NCBI GenBank assembly: GCA_041480845.1
Contig: JBGPAU010000001.1
Location: 1-64,000 of the forward strand
Length of the DNA stretch: 64,000 nt
Source: LCIL01 sp041480845
Lineage (GTDB): Bacteria; Patescibacteriota; Microgenomatia; UBA8517
Reading direction: 5' to 3'
The translations under genes and the position numbers were made by a program. Shown here piece by piece: positions 1 through 9,299 of this stretch. The notes under the pieces were generated by a model. It worked only from the letters and a program-made list of their open reading frames with translations. It was not told the origin of the DNA and made no database searches. The stretch's first letter is position 1; every line of letters starts with the position of its first letter.

Positions 1-687
1 CGTTTTGTTATTGATGATGATGATTTTGTGTATAGGACCTTGATACATTTTTTAAAAAAGTATCAAAAACACAGAGGAAAGGTTTTAGATGTAGGTTGTG
101 GAGTTGGGACTATTGATTTTTATTTAGCCAAACATGGCCAAAATGTGACAGGGATCGATATCTCGCAGAACTCCATTTCTATAGCGAAAGAAAATGCAAC
201 ATCCTTCAAACTTAGTAAAAATATAATCTTCAAAGTTTTGGAATTTCCCAAAAAAATTCTAAATGGGAAGTTTGATATTATTATTTGCTCAGAAGTACTT
301 GAACACATAAAGTATGACAAAATGGCGGTCGAGAAAATTAAAACCCTTTTACTTACGAATGGTATCTTAATAGCATCTTCACCTTCACGAAATTCCCCTT
401 TGTATAGATGGGGATTAATGAATAAGTTTGAGAAAGAGGTTGGTCATCTAAGAAGGTACACGGAAAAAAGTTTTAGAAATTTGTTTGAAAATGCCGGATT
501 TAAGATTTTAGAGACCAAGAAAACTGAAGGTATATTAAGAAATCTCCTTTTTACAAATCCCATTGGAGGTTTTTCATTGAGAATATTGAAGCGATGGCCT
601 TTCTCACCAGTAGTTTCATTTTTAGATGATTTGACCATTCCAATTCTTGGCGAATCGAACATATACTTAGTTGCTCAAAAACAATGA
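1..687 (+). CDS. Class I SAM-dependent methyltransferase (5' partial)
   Basis: A Rossmann-fold methyltransferase. Motif I (LDVGCGVG) lies about 20 residues after the GTG at 28, an acidic GIDIS follows the second strand, and a motif-IV-like ICSEVLEHI is near residue 87. The frame stays open from base 1 to the GTG and reads as plausible protein, so the real start is probably outside the window. The family transfers methyl groups from S-adenosylmethionine; the substrate cannot be read from the sequence. The stop overlaps the next methyltransferase by ATGA and glycosyltransferases follow, so a role in modifying a surface sugar or its lipid carrier is inferred. Confidence 0.85.
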   Translation, partial: RFVIDDDDFVYRTLIHFLKKYQKHRGKVLDVGCGVGTIDFYLAKHGQNVTGIDISQNSISIAKENATSFKLSKNIIFKVLEFPKKILNGKFDIIICSEVLEHIKYDKMAVEKIKTLLLTNGILIASSPSRNSPLYRWGLMNKFEKEVGHLRRYTEKSFRNLFENAGFKILETKKTEGILRNLLFTNPIGGFSLRILKRWPFSPVVSFLDDLTIPILGESNIYLVAQKQ

Positions 688-1433
688 CGATAATTAGAGA
701 ACATATTCCGTATTATCGGGAGATATTTGGCTTTCCAGATTTCTGGCGGGAAAAATTTTTAATGGTCGGTCTGCCTTATGTAGAAGGTCACCACATCCCT
801 ACAGATTTCAGTTTCCCGAATCTCAAAGATCTTGCGCTTTCGCACGGTTTGAAAAAAGTTTATTCGGTTGATTTATTTGATTCAAATGCGGATTACAGGT
901 GGGATCTTAACTTGCCGGTGCCTAAAAATTTTCACAACAGTTTTAAGGTTTTAATAGATATAGGCACTCTTGAGCATATATTTGACACCCGTCAGTGTCT
1001 GGAAAACTATTTCCGCTTGGTTACCCCCGGGGGACTATTTGTACTAACGACTCCTGTAAACGGTTTTTTTGGACACGGTTTCCATGTATTCAATTCGGAA
1101 ACCTTGCTAAGGGCTTTGGAAAAAAACAGTTTTAAAGTTTTATATAAAAAGTTTACTACCAGTACCGGGGTTGAAATTTCTGATCCTTCATTACCCAGCA
1201 ATATTCTTCTTTGGGTAGTCGCCAGAAAAGAGAAAAAAATGGGAAAATTCATAATTCCTCAGCAGGGTTATTGGAAAAAAATATATGCTCCCAAGAAATC
1301 ATATAATTCGGACTTCCGGAAAAAAGATTCAATAACTGAAGAGATCAACTTCTACCTCGGTGAGGTGAAGAGATGGATATCGCGTAAGCTGCCGGTTGGT
1401 TTTCGTACATGGATTTACCGACAAATCCGTTAA
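684..1433 (+). CDS. Methyltransferase-like protein of a polysaccharide locus
   Basis: A 249-residue cytosolic protein. The central part (VLIDIGTLEHIFD, then LVTPGGLFVLTTPVNGFFGHG) matches the second half of a methyltransferase type 11/23 fold, including the acidic loop and the strand after it. The usual glycine-rich motif I is weak: the first strand reads VYSVDLFDSN. It may therefore be a divergent methyltransferase or a degenerate one. It overlaps the upstream methyltransferase by 4 nt (ATGA), implying translational coupling, and is followed 12 nt later by a glycosyltransferase. Confidence 0.65.
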   Translation: MTIIREHIPYYREIFGFPDFWREKFLMVGLPYVEGHHIPTDFSFPNLKDLALSHGLKKVYSVDLFDSNADYRWDLNLPVPKNFHNSFKVLIDIGTLEHIFDTRQCLENYFRLVTPGGLFVLTTPVNGFFGHGFHVFNSETLLRALEKNSFKVLYKKFTTSTGVEISDPSLPSNILLWVVARKEKKMGKFIIPQQGYWKKIYAPKKSYNSDFRKKDSITEEINFYLGEVKRWISRKLPVGFRTWIYRQIR

Positions 1434-1445
1434 ACCCGATCAAAA

Positions 1446-2402
1446 ATGAAAATACTATTTATTACACGACTTTTTTATCCCCACATTGGTGGAGTGGAAA
1501 AGCATGTTTACGAAATTTCTAAATTGTTAAAGAAAAAAGGTAACGATATTACAGTATTAACTGAGAAATATGACGATTTATTGAAGAATAGCGAAGTTAT
1601 TGAAGGAGTGAAAATTGTCAGATTTTCTTTTCCACGCGTTAAACTCCTTGGCCTTATATTTATCTGGAGTCAGATATTAAGGAATCGGAAACTAATTCGG
1701 GAAGCAGATGTTATCCATATCCACGATGTTTTTATTTGGTATTTTCCCTTTTGCCTTCTTTATCCCAAGAAAACAGTTGTCACGACAATTCACGGTTTGG
1801 AATGGGATTTGCCTTTAATGAAGTTAAGTATTTTTCAAAAGCGGTTGGCGGCAAGGCTTTCCAATAGAACTGTCGGCGTTGGAAAATTCTTAGAGAAATA
1901 TTTGTATATAAAGTTTGATTTACTCACTTACGGTGGTGTATCAATGAATCAATTCATTGATACAAAAAAAACAAAAGTTCAAGGGTCGGTTGTTTATGTA
2001 GGACGATTGGAGGAAAATACCGGAATACTTGAATTTATTAAGTGGTTAAAACATTCCATCGGGTACGGCGTAAAAGGTAAAGTGTCGAAGGTGGATTTTT
2101 GCGGTGACGGACCACTTCGAAAAGAGTGCGAAAAATATGGAACGGTTCATGGGTTTTGCGACCCGAACCCGTATTTGAAGAAAGCGGAGTATTGTGTTCC
2201 CGGGGGCTATCTCGCGGCCCTAGAAGCATTATCATACGGTTGCAAACTAAAATTATTCTGGAACAATAAGGTAAAGGAAGATTATTGGAAAATGTCACCC
2301 TTTTATAAATTAAGAGGTGTGAAACTTAAATCCTGGGCCAAAGGTCAGACTTGGGATAAATTAGCCGATGAATATCTCGATTTGTATAATCACATTAAAT
2401 GA
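1446..2402 (+). CDS. Glycosyltransferase family 4 (GT-B fold)
   Basis: The N-terminus ITRLFYPHIGGVEKHVYEIS is the typical GT4 opening, with the GG loop that touches the acceptor. A GRLEENTGI segment near residue 190 starts the second Rossmann domain. A nucleotide-sugar-binding stretch PGGYLAALEALSYGC lies near residue 265, where GT4 enzymes carry the E-x7-E motif; the first Glu is not obvious here. At 318 residues it is a little shorter than usual. It probably adds a sugar to a lipid-linked glycan at the inner membrane face. Its 3' end overlaps the next GT2 gene by 35 nt. Confidence 0.8.
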   Translation: MKILFITRLFYPHIGGVEKHVYEISKLLKKKGNDITVLTEKYDDLLKNSEVIEGVKIVRFSFPRVKLLGLIFIWSQILRNRKLIREADVIHIHDVFIWYFPFCLLYPKKTVVTTIHGLEWDLPLMKLSIFQKRLAARLSNRTVGVGKFLEKYLYIKFDLLTYGGVSMNQFIDTKKTKVQGSVVYVGRLEENTGILEFIKWLKHSIGYGVKGKVSKVDFCGDGPLRKECEKYGTVHGFCDPNPYLKKAEYCVPGGYLAALEALSYGCKLKLFWNNKVKEDYWKMSPFYKLRGVKLKSWAKGQTWDKLADEYLDLYNHIK

Positions 2403-3312
2403 AGACGGGGTAATTGCTACTCTTTTGGACTCATTGCTGAATCAATCCAGAAAAGCCAATGAGATTATCATAGTTGACGGCGGCTCGATCGATAAGACTA
2501 TAGATATAATCCGTCATTATCAAAAAAAATACGGTGGAATAAAACTTCTTGTTGAAAAAAGCACTAGAGCAGGAGGACGCAACATTGGTATTGAAATTGC
2601 CAAGGGGGACGTGATTGCCACGACCGACGCAGGTTGTATTGCTGACAAAAACTGGCTTAAAAACCTTACGGCACCGTTTGCGACAGGAAGGGTGGATGTT
2701 TCCGCAGGTTATTACAAGATGACAGGTAAATCTTCACTTCAGAAAGCGGAATCGGTATATCTTGGAGTAAGGCCCAGGAAATTTAATAACAGTTTTTTAC
2801 CTTCAACTCGCTCGATGGCGTTTACAAAGAGAATTTGGGAAGAACTCGGTGGATTTCCGGAGAATATTGAGGGAACAGTAGAGGACACCATGTTTAATAA
2901 AAAATTGATTAAATCTCATGCAAAGGTTTCACGCGTGAAAGATGCAATAGTGGAGTGGGGGATGCCGGAGAAACTCACAGAGTTTTTTTGGAAAGTGTTT
3001 GGGTATGCAAGGGGGGACGCTTTAACTAAAATTTGGCTTTTTCCAGGAAAAGGCCTTGCGTCGCACAATATTAAATCGTTATTTATCCTCTTCCGATATC
3101 TTTTTGGTTTTTCATTATTAATTCTTAGTTTGAAATTCCCCTTCCTACTTCCCTATTTGATTATTTGTATATTTGCATATTTTTTGTGGGCTTTCAGAAA
3201 AATTTATTTGGAGTTTGGGGATTATCGAGTTGCGATTTGGGGGCCTGTTCTTCAGGTAACTTCCGATATGGCCGTGATTGGCGGGTTTACATCAGGTATA
3301 CTAAGCGGGTAA
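2368..3312 (+). CDS. Glycosyltransferase family 2 with C-terminal membrane segments
   Basis: A GT-A domain occupies residues 1 to about 220: SICIITLNEDG at the start, VDGGSIDKT for nucleotide binding, AGGRNIG, and TTDAG in the metal-binding DxD position. The C-terminus has hydrophobic segments (about residues 240-280) that would anchor it to the membrane. This resembles GT2 enzymes that extend undecaprenyl-linked sugars. The ATG at 2368 gives the canonical N-terminus and overlaps the upstream gene by 35 nt. The stop shares its last base with the ATG of the flippase gene. Confidence 0.85.
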   Translation: MNISICIITLNEDGVIATLLDSLLNQSRKANEIIIVDGGSIDKTIDIIRHYQKKYGGIKLLVEKSTRAGGRNIGIEIAKGDVIATTDAGCIADKNWLKNLTAPFATGRVDVSAGYYKMTGKSSLQKAESVYLGVRPRKFNNSFLPSTRSMAFTKRIWEELGGFPENIEGTVEDTMFNKKLIKSHAKVSRVKDAIVEWGMPEKLTEFFWKVFGYARGDALTKIWLFPGKGLASHNIKSLFILFRYLFGFSLLILSLKFPFLLPYLIICIFAYFLWAFRKIYLEFGDYRVAIWGPVLQVTSDMAVIGGFTSGILSG

Positions 3313-4538
3313 TGGGTTATCTTAAAGACGCAATTAAAGGAATCGGTTGGATGACTGCGTTCCGTGTATTATACCGTGTAATTGGACTTGCCAGAATTGC
3401 AATCATTGCCCATATATTAACCCCGTTAAGTTTGGGAATTTTCGGAATAGTTACGATAGTTTTGGGTTTTTTGGAAATTATCACAGAAACCGGTATTAAC
3501 ACCTTTTTAATCCAGGAAAAGGATGATGTCAGAAATTATCTAAATACCGCATGGGTAGTTTCTATTGTGCGGGGTTTTTTAATCTCTCTTCTCATCTTTT
3601 TCTTGGCAGGTCCGATTTCCGGATTTTTTAATTCCCCGGGTTCAAAAAACCTACTTTACATTGCCGCTTCAATTCCTTTGATTAGAGGGTTAATCAATCC
3701 CTCGATTGTGAAATTTCGGAAAAATTTGCAGTTTGACAAAGAATTTTTATATCGAATTTTGGTTTTTACTATTGAATCCGTGATTTCTGTATTGGGGGTA
3801 ATTATATTAAAGTCTGTCTATGGTTTGATCTGGGGACTTCTTGCCGGTGCGGTTTTTGAAGTGCTTTATACATTTGCCGTTATGCGTCCTTGGCCGAAAC
3901 TTGAATTTAATTTAGTTAAAACTAAAAGAGTAATTGAAAGGGGAAAATGGGTTACTCTTTTTGGTATTTTCGATTATCTTTATACGCAAAGTGACAATAT
4001 AATTGTCGGAAGGATTTTGGGTGTTGCGCCTCTAGGAATTTACCAAAATGCGTATAAGATTTCTACAGCACCGCTAACCGAAGTCGGTTCAATATTCTTT
4101 AATGTTACTTTCCCTGTTTTTTCCAAAATTTCAAGTGAGGCAGAAAGACTTAAGAAGGCATTTATTAAAAACATTTTGGTAAATTTTGTATTAATGGGCT
4201 TGGCGGGGATATTTATTTTTATTTACGCTGCGCCGATCGTACAAATTCTTTTTGGCAAGGGATGGGAGAGTGCCATTCCTGTTGTTAAACTTCTTTCGGT
4301 TCTGGGAGTTGTTCGGGGTATGGTTGGGGCTACAGGTTCCCTACTTATTGCCAAGAAAGAGCAAAAATCTACGGCGATTGTCATGATAGTAAGCACTCTT
4401 GGCCTTTGGGCTACTATTATTCCTCTTACACATGCGTATGGGATAATGGGTGCGGGATTATCCGCAATAATAGGAACTTTAATTTCTGTTCCTTTTACCG
4501 TCTACTATGTCTATAAGACACTAGGAACTCAAACGTAA
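3312..4538 (+). CDS. Polysaccharide flippase (Wzx-like, MOP superfamily)
   Basis: A 408-residue membrane protein with about 12 hydrophobic segments. It starts with the amphipathic GWMTAFRVLYRVIGLARIAI found in Wzx/WzxC-type lipopolysaccharide flippases. It is expected to move undecaprenyl-linked oligosaccharide across the membrane. I chose the ATG at 3312, whose A is the last base of the previous TAA, because it yields the normal N-terminus; the frame is open further upstream but would add about 49 unlikely residues. Neighbouring glycosyltransferases and a ligase-like gene complete a Wzx-type pathway. Confidence 0.88.
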   Translation: MGYLKDAIKGIGWMTAFRVLYRVIGLARIAIIAHILTPLSLGIFGIVTIVLGFLEIITETGINTFLIQEKDDVRNYLNTAWVVSIVRGFLISLLIFFLAGPISGFFNSPGSKNLLYIAASIPLIRGLINPSIVKFRKNLQFDKEFLYRILVFTIESVISVLGVIILKSVYGLIWGLLAGAVFEVLYTFAVMRPWPKLEFNLVKTKRVIERGKWVTLFGIFDYLYTQSDNIIVGRILGVAPLGIYQNAYKISTAPLTEVGSIFFNVTFPVFSKISSEAERLKKAFIKNILVNFVLMGLAGIFIFIYAAPIVQILFGKGWESAIPVVKLLSVLGVVRGMVGATGSLLIAKKEQKSTAIVMIVSTLGLWATIIPLTHAYGIMGAGLSAIIGTLISVPFTVYYVYKTLGTQT

Positions 4539-4570
4539 TATAATACAGCCGAGATACGCTTGACAAATAT

Positions 4571-6802
4571 ATGCAAAAAAACAAAGGAGTATCAGTTGTT
4601 GTTGTCCACTATGGACACGGAAATGAACTTTTCAGGTGTTTGGATTCAATTGCAAAAGTTAAGGGGAAATTTAAACTTGCTGAGACTATTTTGGTAGATA
4701 ACAACGAGGAAAAAACCGATAAGAACAAAATTCTTAAAGATTATCCTTGGGTAAGATACATACCTGCTCCTAAAAATTTGGGATGGAGTGCGGGACATAA
4801 TTTAGGTTTTGGGAAGGCAACTGGCGAATATATATTTTCACTTGATTCGGATGTTCTTATAGATATCAAATCTTTCAAGAATATTTATGAAGCAATAAAT
4901 AATAATCATAAAATCGGAATCGTTTCCCCGCGGGTAAGGAATATATCAGGCGAGCCTTTTGGAAGTGCGACTCTTGAGCTGACCCCTTTGCGTGGGATAT
5001 TCTATTTGTCATTTATTAAGAAGTTATTTCCTGATAGCTCTATCATTAAAAAACACACAATAAGCGATTGGGATAGGAAAACTTCCAGAAATGTAGAGGT
5101 GATTCAATTTGGGGCATTTATGATTAGAAAAGAGGCTTATGAAGATATTGGCTGTTTTGATGAAAATTTCTTTTTGTATTTTCATGAAAATGACATTTCG
5201 AAAAGATTAAGAGAAAAAGGATGGAAACTTTTTTTTGATTCAAAATCTGAAGCAATTCATCTCGAATCTAAATGGACGCCTAAAAATACAACTAAAATCA
5301 AGAAAATTTGGGCGAAATGCCGGTTTATTTATTTTAAAAAACATTACGGTGTTTTGTCGGCCCTTTTGGTAGAGAGCTTTGCCAGGTTTTCTAAACGTTC
5401 CTTGATACTACTTGGTATTTTGGCTCTGGGTACTTTTTTGAGATTTTATATGTTGCAGAGAAACATGTATTTTAACGGGGAGATGGGTTACGATTACATG
5501 ACCATCCGTACTTTTGTGGAAAACCATCAAATTCCACTTATCGGACCCCGTACTTCTCACGAATGGTTTTTCATAGGCTCCTTATTCTATTGGATATTTG
5601 GAATACTCTTGCCATTATTTAATTATAATGTCGCTGTAGGCACCTATTTTTTCGCCATAGTTGGCGTAGTCTCAATTCTTGTTTGCTATTGGGTAGTTAA
5701 ATCACTGTTTGGACAAAAACCGGCAATCATTTCTTCATTCCTGCTTTCTATCTCTCCGCTTTGGATACTCTTGACGCATCAGGCCAGATTTAATGCGATG
5801 ACGGCTTTACTTTTTTTCCCTTTCTATTATCTTCTTGTAAAAAGTACAAGAGATAAAGGAAAAAGTCTATTTTTGTTGGGTATTACCCTGGGGATTATGT
5901 TTAGCTTTTTCCCAAGCCCAATCCTGCTTTTACCGGGCTCGGTAGTTGTGATCTTTATTTATAGGAAAAAGGTTGACAAAAAGTATTTTCTTCCCGGAAT
6001 TTTGGGTTTTCTCATTCCCAATATTCCTTATCTTTATTATAACGCTACGCATAAATTTGAGATTCTGGGGAATCTTTTTGCCTGGATTCCGTATAGAATT
6101 TTAGGTTTTTTCGGCTTGTATCCGAAAAATACTGTCAATGCTCAAATTTTACAAAGTAATATTACCGGTCTTTATACATTCTTCCAGCAAAGCTACTCGC
6201 ATGACAGCAATTTTTTGATTGCGGGGCTTTTTTTGGTGGTTGTGATTTATGCTATTGCCAAAGCTAGAAAGAACTTACCTCTAACGATTCTTCTGATTCT
6301 CTCCGGTGTCAGCTACCTGGGCCTTTTTTTGCATGGAGACCCCCCTGAGCATTATTATCTGGTGATATTCCCGGTTCCGTTAATTCTATTGGGCCTATTT
6401 CTTGAGAAAACCAGCAAGAAATTTCTTTGGCTGACAATTTTGATTCTTGGCTATCTTTTGATTTTTAATCTTAGATTTTTATTTTCAAAAAGTTGGTTTT
6501 TTGAGAATTCCGTGAGAATGTCGGATGACCGCACGTATGTTCCTTACAGTCTTCAGTTAAGGGTAGCTGATTTTATTGCAAAAGATGCAGGATCAAATAA
6601 ATTCAGTCTTGCACGCGTAGGGCCGTGGGATTTTTTTGGCGAAAACTTTTCCTTAAATTATCAGTATTTACTTTGGAATTTGGATAAGAAACCAGACCAG
6701 TCAGTGGCGCTTCGGTATACGATTTATGAAGATACCTCTAATCTGCCCAAAAATGTAAAAGTATATTGGATTGAGAACATCGCAGTTTCCAAAAATGAGT
6801 AA
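4571..6802 (+). CDS. GT2 glycosyltransferase fused to a GT-C (GT39/ArnT-like) membrane domain
   Basis: A two-part protein of 743 residues. Residues 1 to about 265 form a GT2 domain (SVVVVHYGHG start, DNNEEKTDK, NLGWSAGHNLG, SLDSDVLID as DxD, and a late FDENFFLYFHENDIS motif). From about residue 270 there is a series of transmembrane helices. The first external loop (NGEMGYDYMTIRTF) carries the acidic residues of GT-C transferases that use polyprenyl-phosphate sugars. One protein could thus charge and then transfer a sugar. A -35-like TTGACA lies just upstream of the ATG. The 3' end overlaps the next gene by 8 nt. Confidence 0.8.
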   Translation: MQKNKGVSVVVVHYGHGNELFRCLDSIAKVKGKFKLAETILVDNNEEKTDKNKILKDYPWVRYIPAPKNLGWSAGHNLGFGKATGEYIFSLDSDVLIDIKSFKNIYEAINNNHKIGIVSPRVRNISGEPFGSATLELTPLRGIFYLSFIKKLFPDSSIIKKHTISDWDRKTSRNVEVIQFGAFMIRKEAYEDIGCFDENFFLYFHENDISKRLREKGWKLFFDSKSEAIHLESKWTPKNTTKIKKIWAKCRFIYFKKHYGVLSALLVESFARFSKRSLILLGILALGTFLRFYMLQRNMYFNGEMGYDYMTIRTFVENHQIPLIGPRTSHEWFFIGSLFYWIFGILLPLFNYNVAVGTYFFAIVGVVSILVCYWVVKSLFGQKPAIISSFLLSISPLWILLTHQARFNAMTALLFFPFYYLLVKSTRDKGKSLFLLGITLGIMFSFFPSPILLLPGSVVVIFIYRKKVDKKYFLPGILGFLIPNIPYLYYNATHKFEILGNLFAWIPYRILGFFGLYPKNTVNAQILQSNITGLYTFFQQSYSHDSNFLIAGLFLVVVIYAIAKARKNLPLTILLILSGVSYLGLFLHGDPPEHYYLVIFPVPLILLGLFLEKTSKKFLWLTILILGYLLIFNLRFLFSKSWFFENSVRMSDDRTYVPYSLQLRVADFIAKDAGSNKFSLARVGPWDFFGENFSLNYQYLLWNLDKKPDQSVALRYTIYEDTSNLPKNVKVYWIENIAVSKNE

Positions 6803-7367
6803 TCTGGAAATAATTACACTTCATACCCCTGGCGTCACTGATTTTGCTTCGGCGCGGAATTTACTTTTAAAAAAGTCAAAAGCCGAGTGGGTTTTATTTA
6901 TCGATACCGATGAAAAATTGTCGGACGAATTAATAAAGGAAATATCAGCCTTAAATCCGAAAGACTGTAATGGATTTGTTATTAAGAGAAAAATCGTGTT
7001 TTTGGGTAGAGAAATTGGGGAAGATCGTGTTCTAAGGCTGGCCAGGAAAAATTCCGGCAAGTGGGTTAGAAAAGTTCATGAAACATGGCAGATAAAAGGG
7101 CGAGTTGGGACGCTCAAAGGTCATATTATTCATAATACCGCAGATAACCTCCATGAATATATTGAGAAGATGAACAGATACTCTTCTATTCATGCTGCAG
7201 AAAATTTGAAAGAAGGTAAACGTTCAAATCTTTTTAAGATGGTTTATTATCCAAAATTGAAATTTATCCAAAATATTTTAGCTCGTCGGGGATTTGTCTT
7301 CAGTGTGTTACAATCGTTTCATTCGTTTTTAGGCTGGGCCAAACAATGGGAATTGCAAAAAGACTAA
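6795..7367 (+). CDS. Short GT2 glycosyltransferase (WaaE/KdtX-like), N-terminally reduced
   Basis: The protein contains the SARNLLLKKSKAEWVLFIDTDE block that carries the DxD motif, then VHETWQIKGRVG, as in the lipopolysaccharide-core GT2 subgroup. At 190 residues (start 6795) it lacks the usual first Rossmann strand of about 50 residues (the S-V-V-I-x-T-x-N-E part). It may be inactive, or the missing part may be supplied by a partner. An upstream in-frame start at 6771 adds only eight residues. It overlaps its neighbours on both sides (8 and 22 nt), so it is clearly part of this operon. Confidence 0.7.
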   Translation: MSNLEIITLHTPGVTDFASARNLLLKKSKAEWVLFIDTDEKLSDELIKEISALNPKDCNGFVIKRKIVFLGREIGEDRVLRLARKNSGKWVRKVHETWQIKGRVGTLKGHIIHNTADNLHEYIEKMNRYSSIHAAENLKEGKRSNLFKMVYYPKLKFIQNILARRGFVFSVLQSFHSFLGWAKQWELQKD

Positions 7368-8515
7368 ATTGGCAGAATATTTTCATTTTTCTTTTCTTGG
7401 TTATTTTTCCTTTCGGGCAAATAATCAGAATAGGAATTTTACAGCCGATAGATTTTATTGTTGGTTTAGCAGCAATCTACACCATTTTCAAAAAATTGGA
7501 GACGCCACAAGCGATGGTCACGCCTTCGGCGATAAAGTATTTTGGCTCATTCGTCCTTTTTGCTTTTGTGACATGGCTTTTCTCAATTGCCAATTTTCGA
7601 GAGATTAATGTTTTTTATGGACTCCTGTATTTGTTTCGTTTAGCGGCATATTATTTTTTTGGGGTTTACGTCTGGAATTTTGTCAAAAATAGGGTTGTTA
7701 ATCAAAAGCTGCTTTTAGATTCTCTTCTGACAGTATCTGTCTTTTCAGGTCTTTTCGGTTGGATACAGTTTTTTATGGTTCCCGATATCAAACCCTTTTT
7801 TAAATTCGGTTGGGATATACATTTATTCCGTCTGGTCGGAACTTTTCTTGACCCGGCCTTTTTGGGTTTAATTATAGTTTTTGGATTACTCATTTCCATT
7901 GCCAGGATGATAGAAGCTAAAAATAAAAAATATATCGGTATTATTTTATTTTTGCTCTTGTCTTTGGCATTTACATACTCGAGGGGGAGCTATTTGGCAC
8001 TATTTGCGGGACTAATCGTACTTGCCTTACATTACAAAATATTGAAGAAGGTTATATTTTTCATTTTGATATTTGTGATATTCCTGTTTATATTGCCAAC
8101 CTCAAGAAACCACAGCATTGAACTTTTTAGAAGCTTTTCAGCCATAGCCCGAATTGAAGATTATAAAACTACTTTACGGATATTTTCTAAGTCTCCTGTT
8201 TTTGGGGTTGGTTATAACAATATGTGTGTAGCTTATCAAAAGTATATTGGTGTACAGCCTTTTTCCTCCCATCACTGTTCAGGCTCTGATTCAAGCTTGC
8301 TTTTGGTTTTGGCAACAACCGGAGTTACCGGTTTTATGATTTTAGCGTATGGCGTACTGCGTATAGCAGCCAGCTTGAAGTATTCTACTTACTACATTCT
8401 ACTTTCCACATCTTTCGTGGCCCTTTTGGTACATAGTCTATTTTCAAATTCATTGTTTTACCCTTGGATAATAGGGTATTTAATAATCCTTCTTGCGGTT
8501 ACAATCAAGAAGTAA
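7346..8515 (+). CDS. O-antigen ligase/polymerase-like membrane protein (Wzy_C type)
   Basis: About ten hydrophobic helices with the Wzy_C-type central signature: LSLAFTYSRGSYLALFAGL followed by a large external loop (about residues 260-320) containing FSKSPVFGVGYNN and HHCSGSDSSLLL. Members join lipid-linked glycans to an acceptor or polymerise repeat units outside the membrane. It is the last gene of the run that starts at base 1. It ends convergently with the Ig-like surface protein gene, overlapping by 11 nt. Ligase versus polymerase cannot be settled from sequence. Confidence 0.8.
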   Translation: MGIAKRLNWQNIFIFLFLVIFPFGQIIRIGILQPIDFIVGLAAIYTIFKKLETPQAMVTPSAIKYFGSFVLFAFVTWLFSIANFREINVFYGLLYLFRLAAYYFFGVYVWNFVKNRVVNQKLLLDSLLTVSVFSGLFGWIQFFMVPDIKPFFKFGWDIHLFRLVGTFLDPAFLGLIIVFGLLISIARMIEAKNKKYIGIILFLLLSLAFTYSRGSYLALFAGLIVLALHYKILKKVIFFILIFVIFLFILPTSRNHSIELFRSFSAIARIEDYKTTLRIFSKSPVFGVGYNNMCVAYQKYIGVQPFSSHHCSGSDSSLLLVLATTGVTGFMILAYGVLRIAASLKYSTYYILLSTSFVALLVHSLFSNSLFYPWIIGYLIILLAVTIKK

Positions 8516-9221
8516 AGTTTAGAGTAATATCTTTTTGGTTGGTGTTTCCTGCCTGGTCGGTTGACTTTATCATGAAAGGATTTGCCCCGTCATTTAGGGT
8601 GGTCGTGTATTGGAAGCTACCATTATCGTCTACCGAGACGATTCTGTCGTTGATCAAAACCTGACAGCCAACTTCGGTAGTTCCCTGAATTGTGGCCTGG
8701 CGTTGGTTAGAACCAAAAAAATTGGATCCGTCGGTTGGTGAACTGACGGTGAGAGTCGGGGGTTTGTTGTCGAATGTTATTTTATATTCCTTGGATTTTT
8801 GGCTTTGATTTCCGGAAGGGTCCACGGCAATTGCCGAAAGATTATTCTCCCCATCTTTCAACTGCAAATTAAAAGTGAAATTTCCGTCTTTATCCACAAG
8901 GACTTCTTGCGGATTTCCGTTAAAGGTAAGTTTTACGGTTGCCCCGGCCTCAGAGCCTCCAGTTATGTTTATGGTTTGTTGATTGGTAAACGCCGGAAAA
9001 TAGTTGAATCTGGGCTGTCCGGGTGGTATGGTGTCGTTTTTGCTAATAGCTTTACCTCCCCCGCGTAAATCTGAAAGAAAAACTGTCAACCTTCCGAAAA
9101 GAGGGATGCCTATAAAAGCCAGCACTAAAACAGCCGCCGCAGTAAGCACTATCAAAAATAATGCCTTTCTTACATTCCTCTTTTCCTCAACCGATTGTAA
9201 CCGTGAATATGTCTGCCTCAT
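8505..9221 (-). CDS. Membrane-anchored protein with Ig-like (glucodextranase B-type) repeats
   Basis: A 238-residue protein with one transmembrane helix near residues 20-45 (ALFLIVLTAAAVLVLAFIG). Two tandem beta-sandwich repeats of about 85 residues follow, each with the pattern GxTExGxxVxxN and DGxFxxxxxLxxGxNxxxxxAxDxxGN. This pattern is typical of cell-surface Ig-like domains, so a surface adhesin or scaffold is likely. I chose the ATG at 9221. A longer reading from 9254 would take its first residues from a duplicated tRNA-Thr end. No Shine-Dalgarno is visible, and a TAAAAT box abuts the ATG. Confidence 0.75.
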   Translation of the reverse strand: MRQTYSRLQSVEEKRNVRKALFLIVLTAAAVLVLAFIGIPLFGRLTVFLSDLRGGGKAISKNDTIPPGQPRFNYFPAFTNQQTINITGGSEAGATVKLTFNGNPQEVLVDKDGNFTFNLQLKDGENNLSAIAVDPSGNQSQKSKEYKITFDNKPPTLTVSSPTDGSNFFGSNQRQATIQGTTEVGCQVLINDRIVSVDDNGSFQYTTTLNDGANPFMIKSTDQAGNTNQKDITLNFTS

Positions 9222-9228
9222 TTTACTT

Positions 9229-9299
9229 GAGCCGAGAGTGGGGATCGTGTGCATATTCTATACCTGGCACTATCGATACCCAAGAACGGCGACTTATGG
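9229..9299 (-). repeat. Duplicated 3' end of tRNA-Thr plus a ~50-bp spacer
   Basis: Bases 9229-9247 are an exact 19-bp copy of 9299-9317, the last part of the tRNA-Thr gene and its flank. The period is 70 bp. The ~51-bp spacer contains GTGCA and GGCACTATCGATACC, which recur at the same relative positions in the tRNA-Pro and tRNA-Leu(CAG) copies. The copy ends 8 bp before the start codon of the surface-protein gene. Confidence 0.8.

Noticed and set aside
8464..8664. Plus-strand frame at the end of the ligase gene
   Set aside because: It overlaps two recognised genes on both strands and has no family features.
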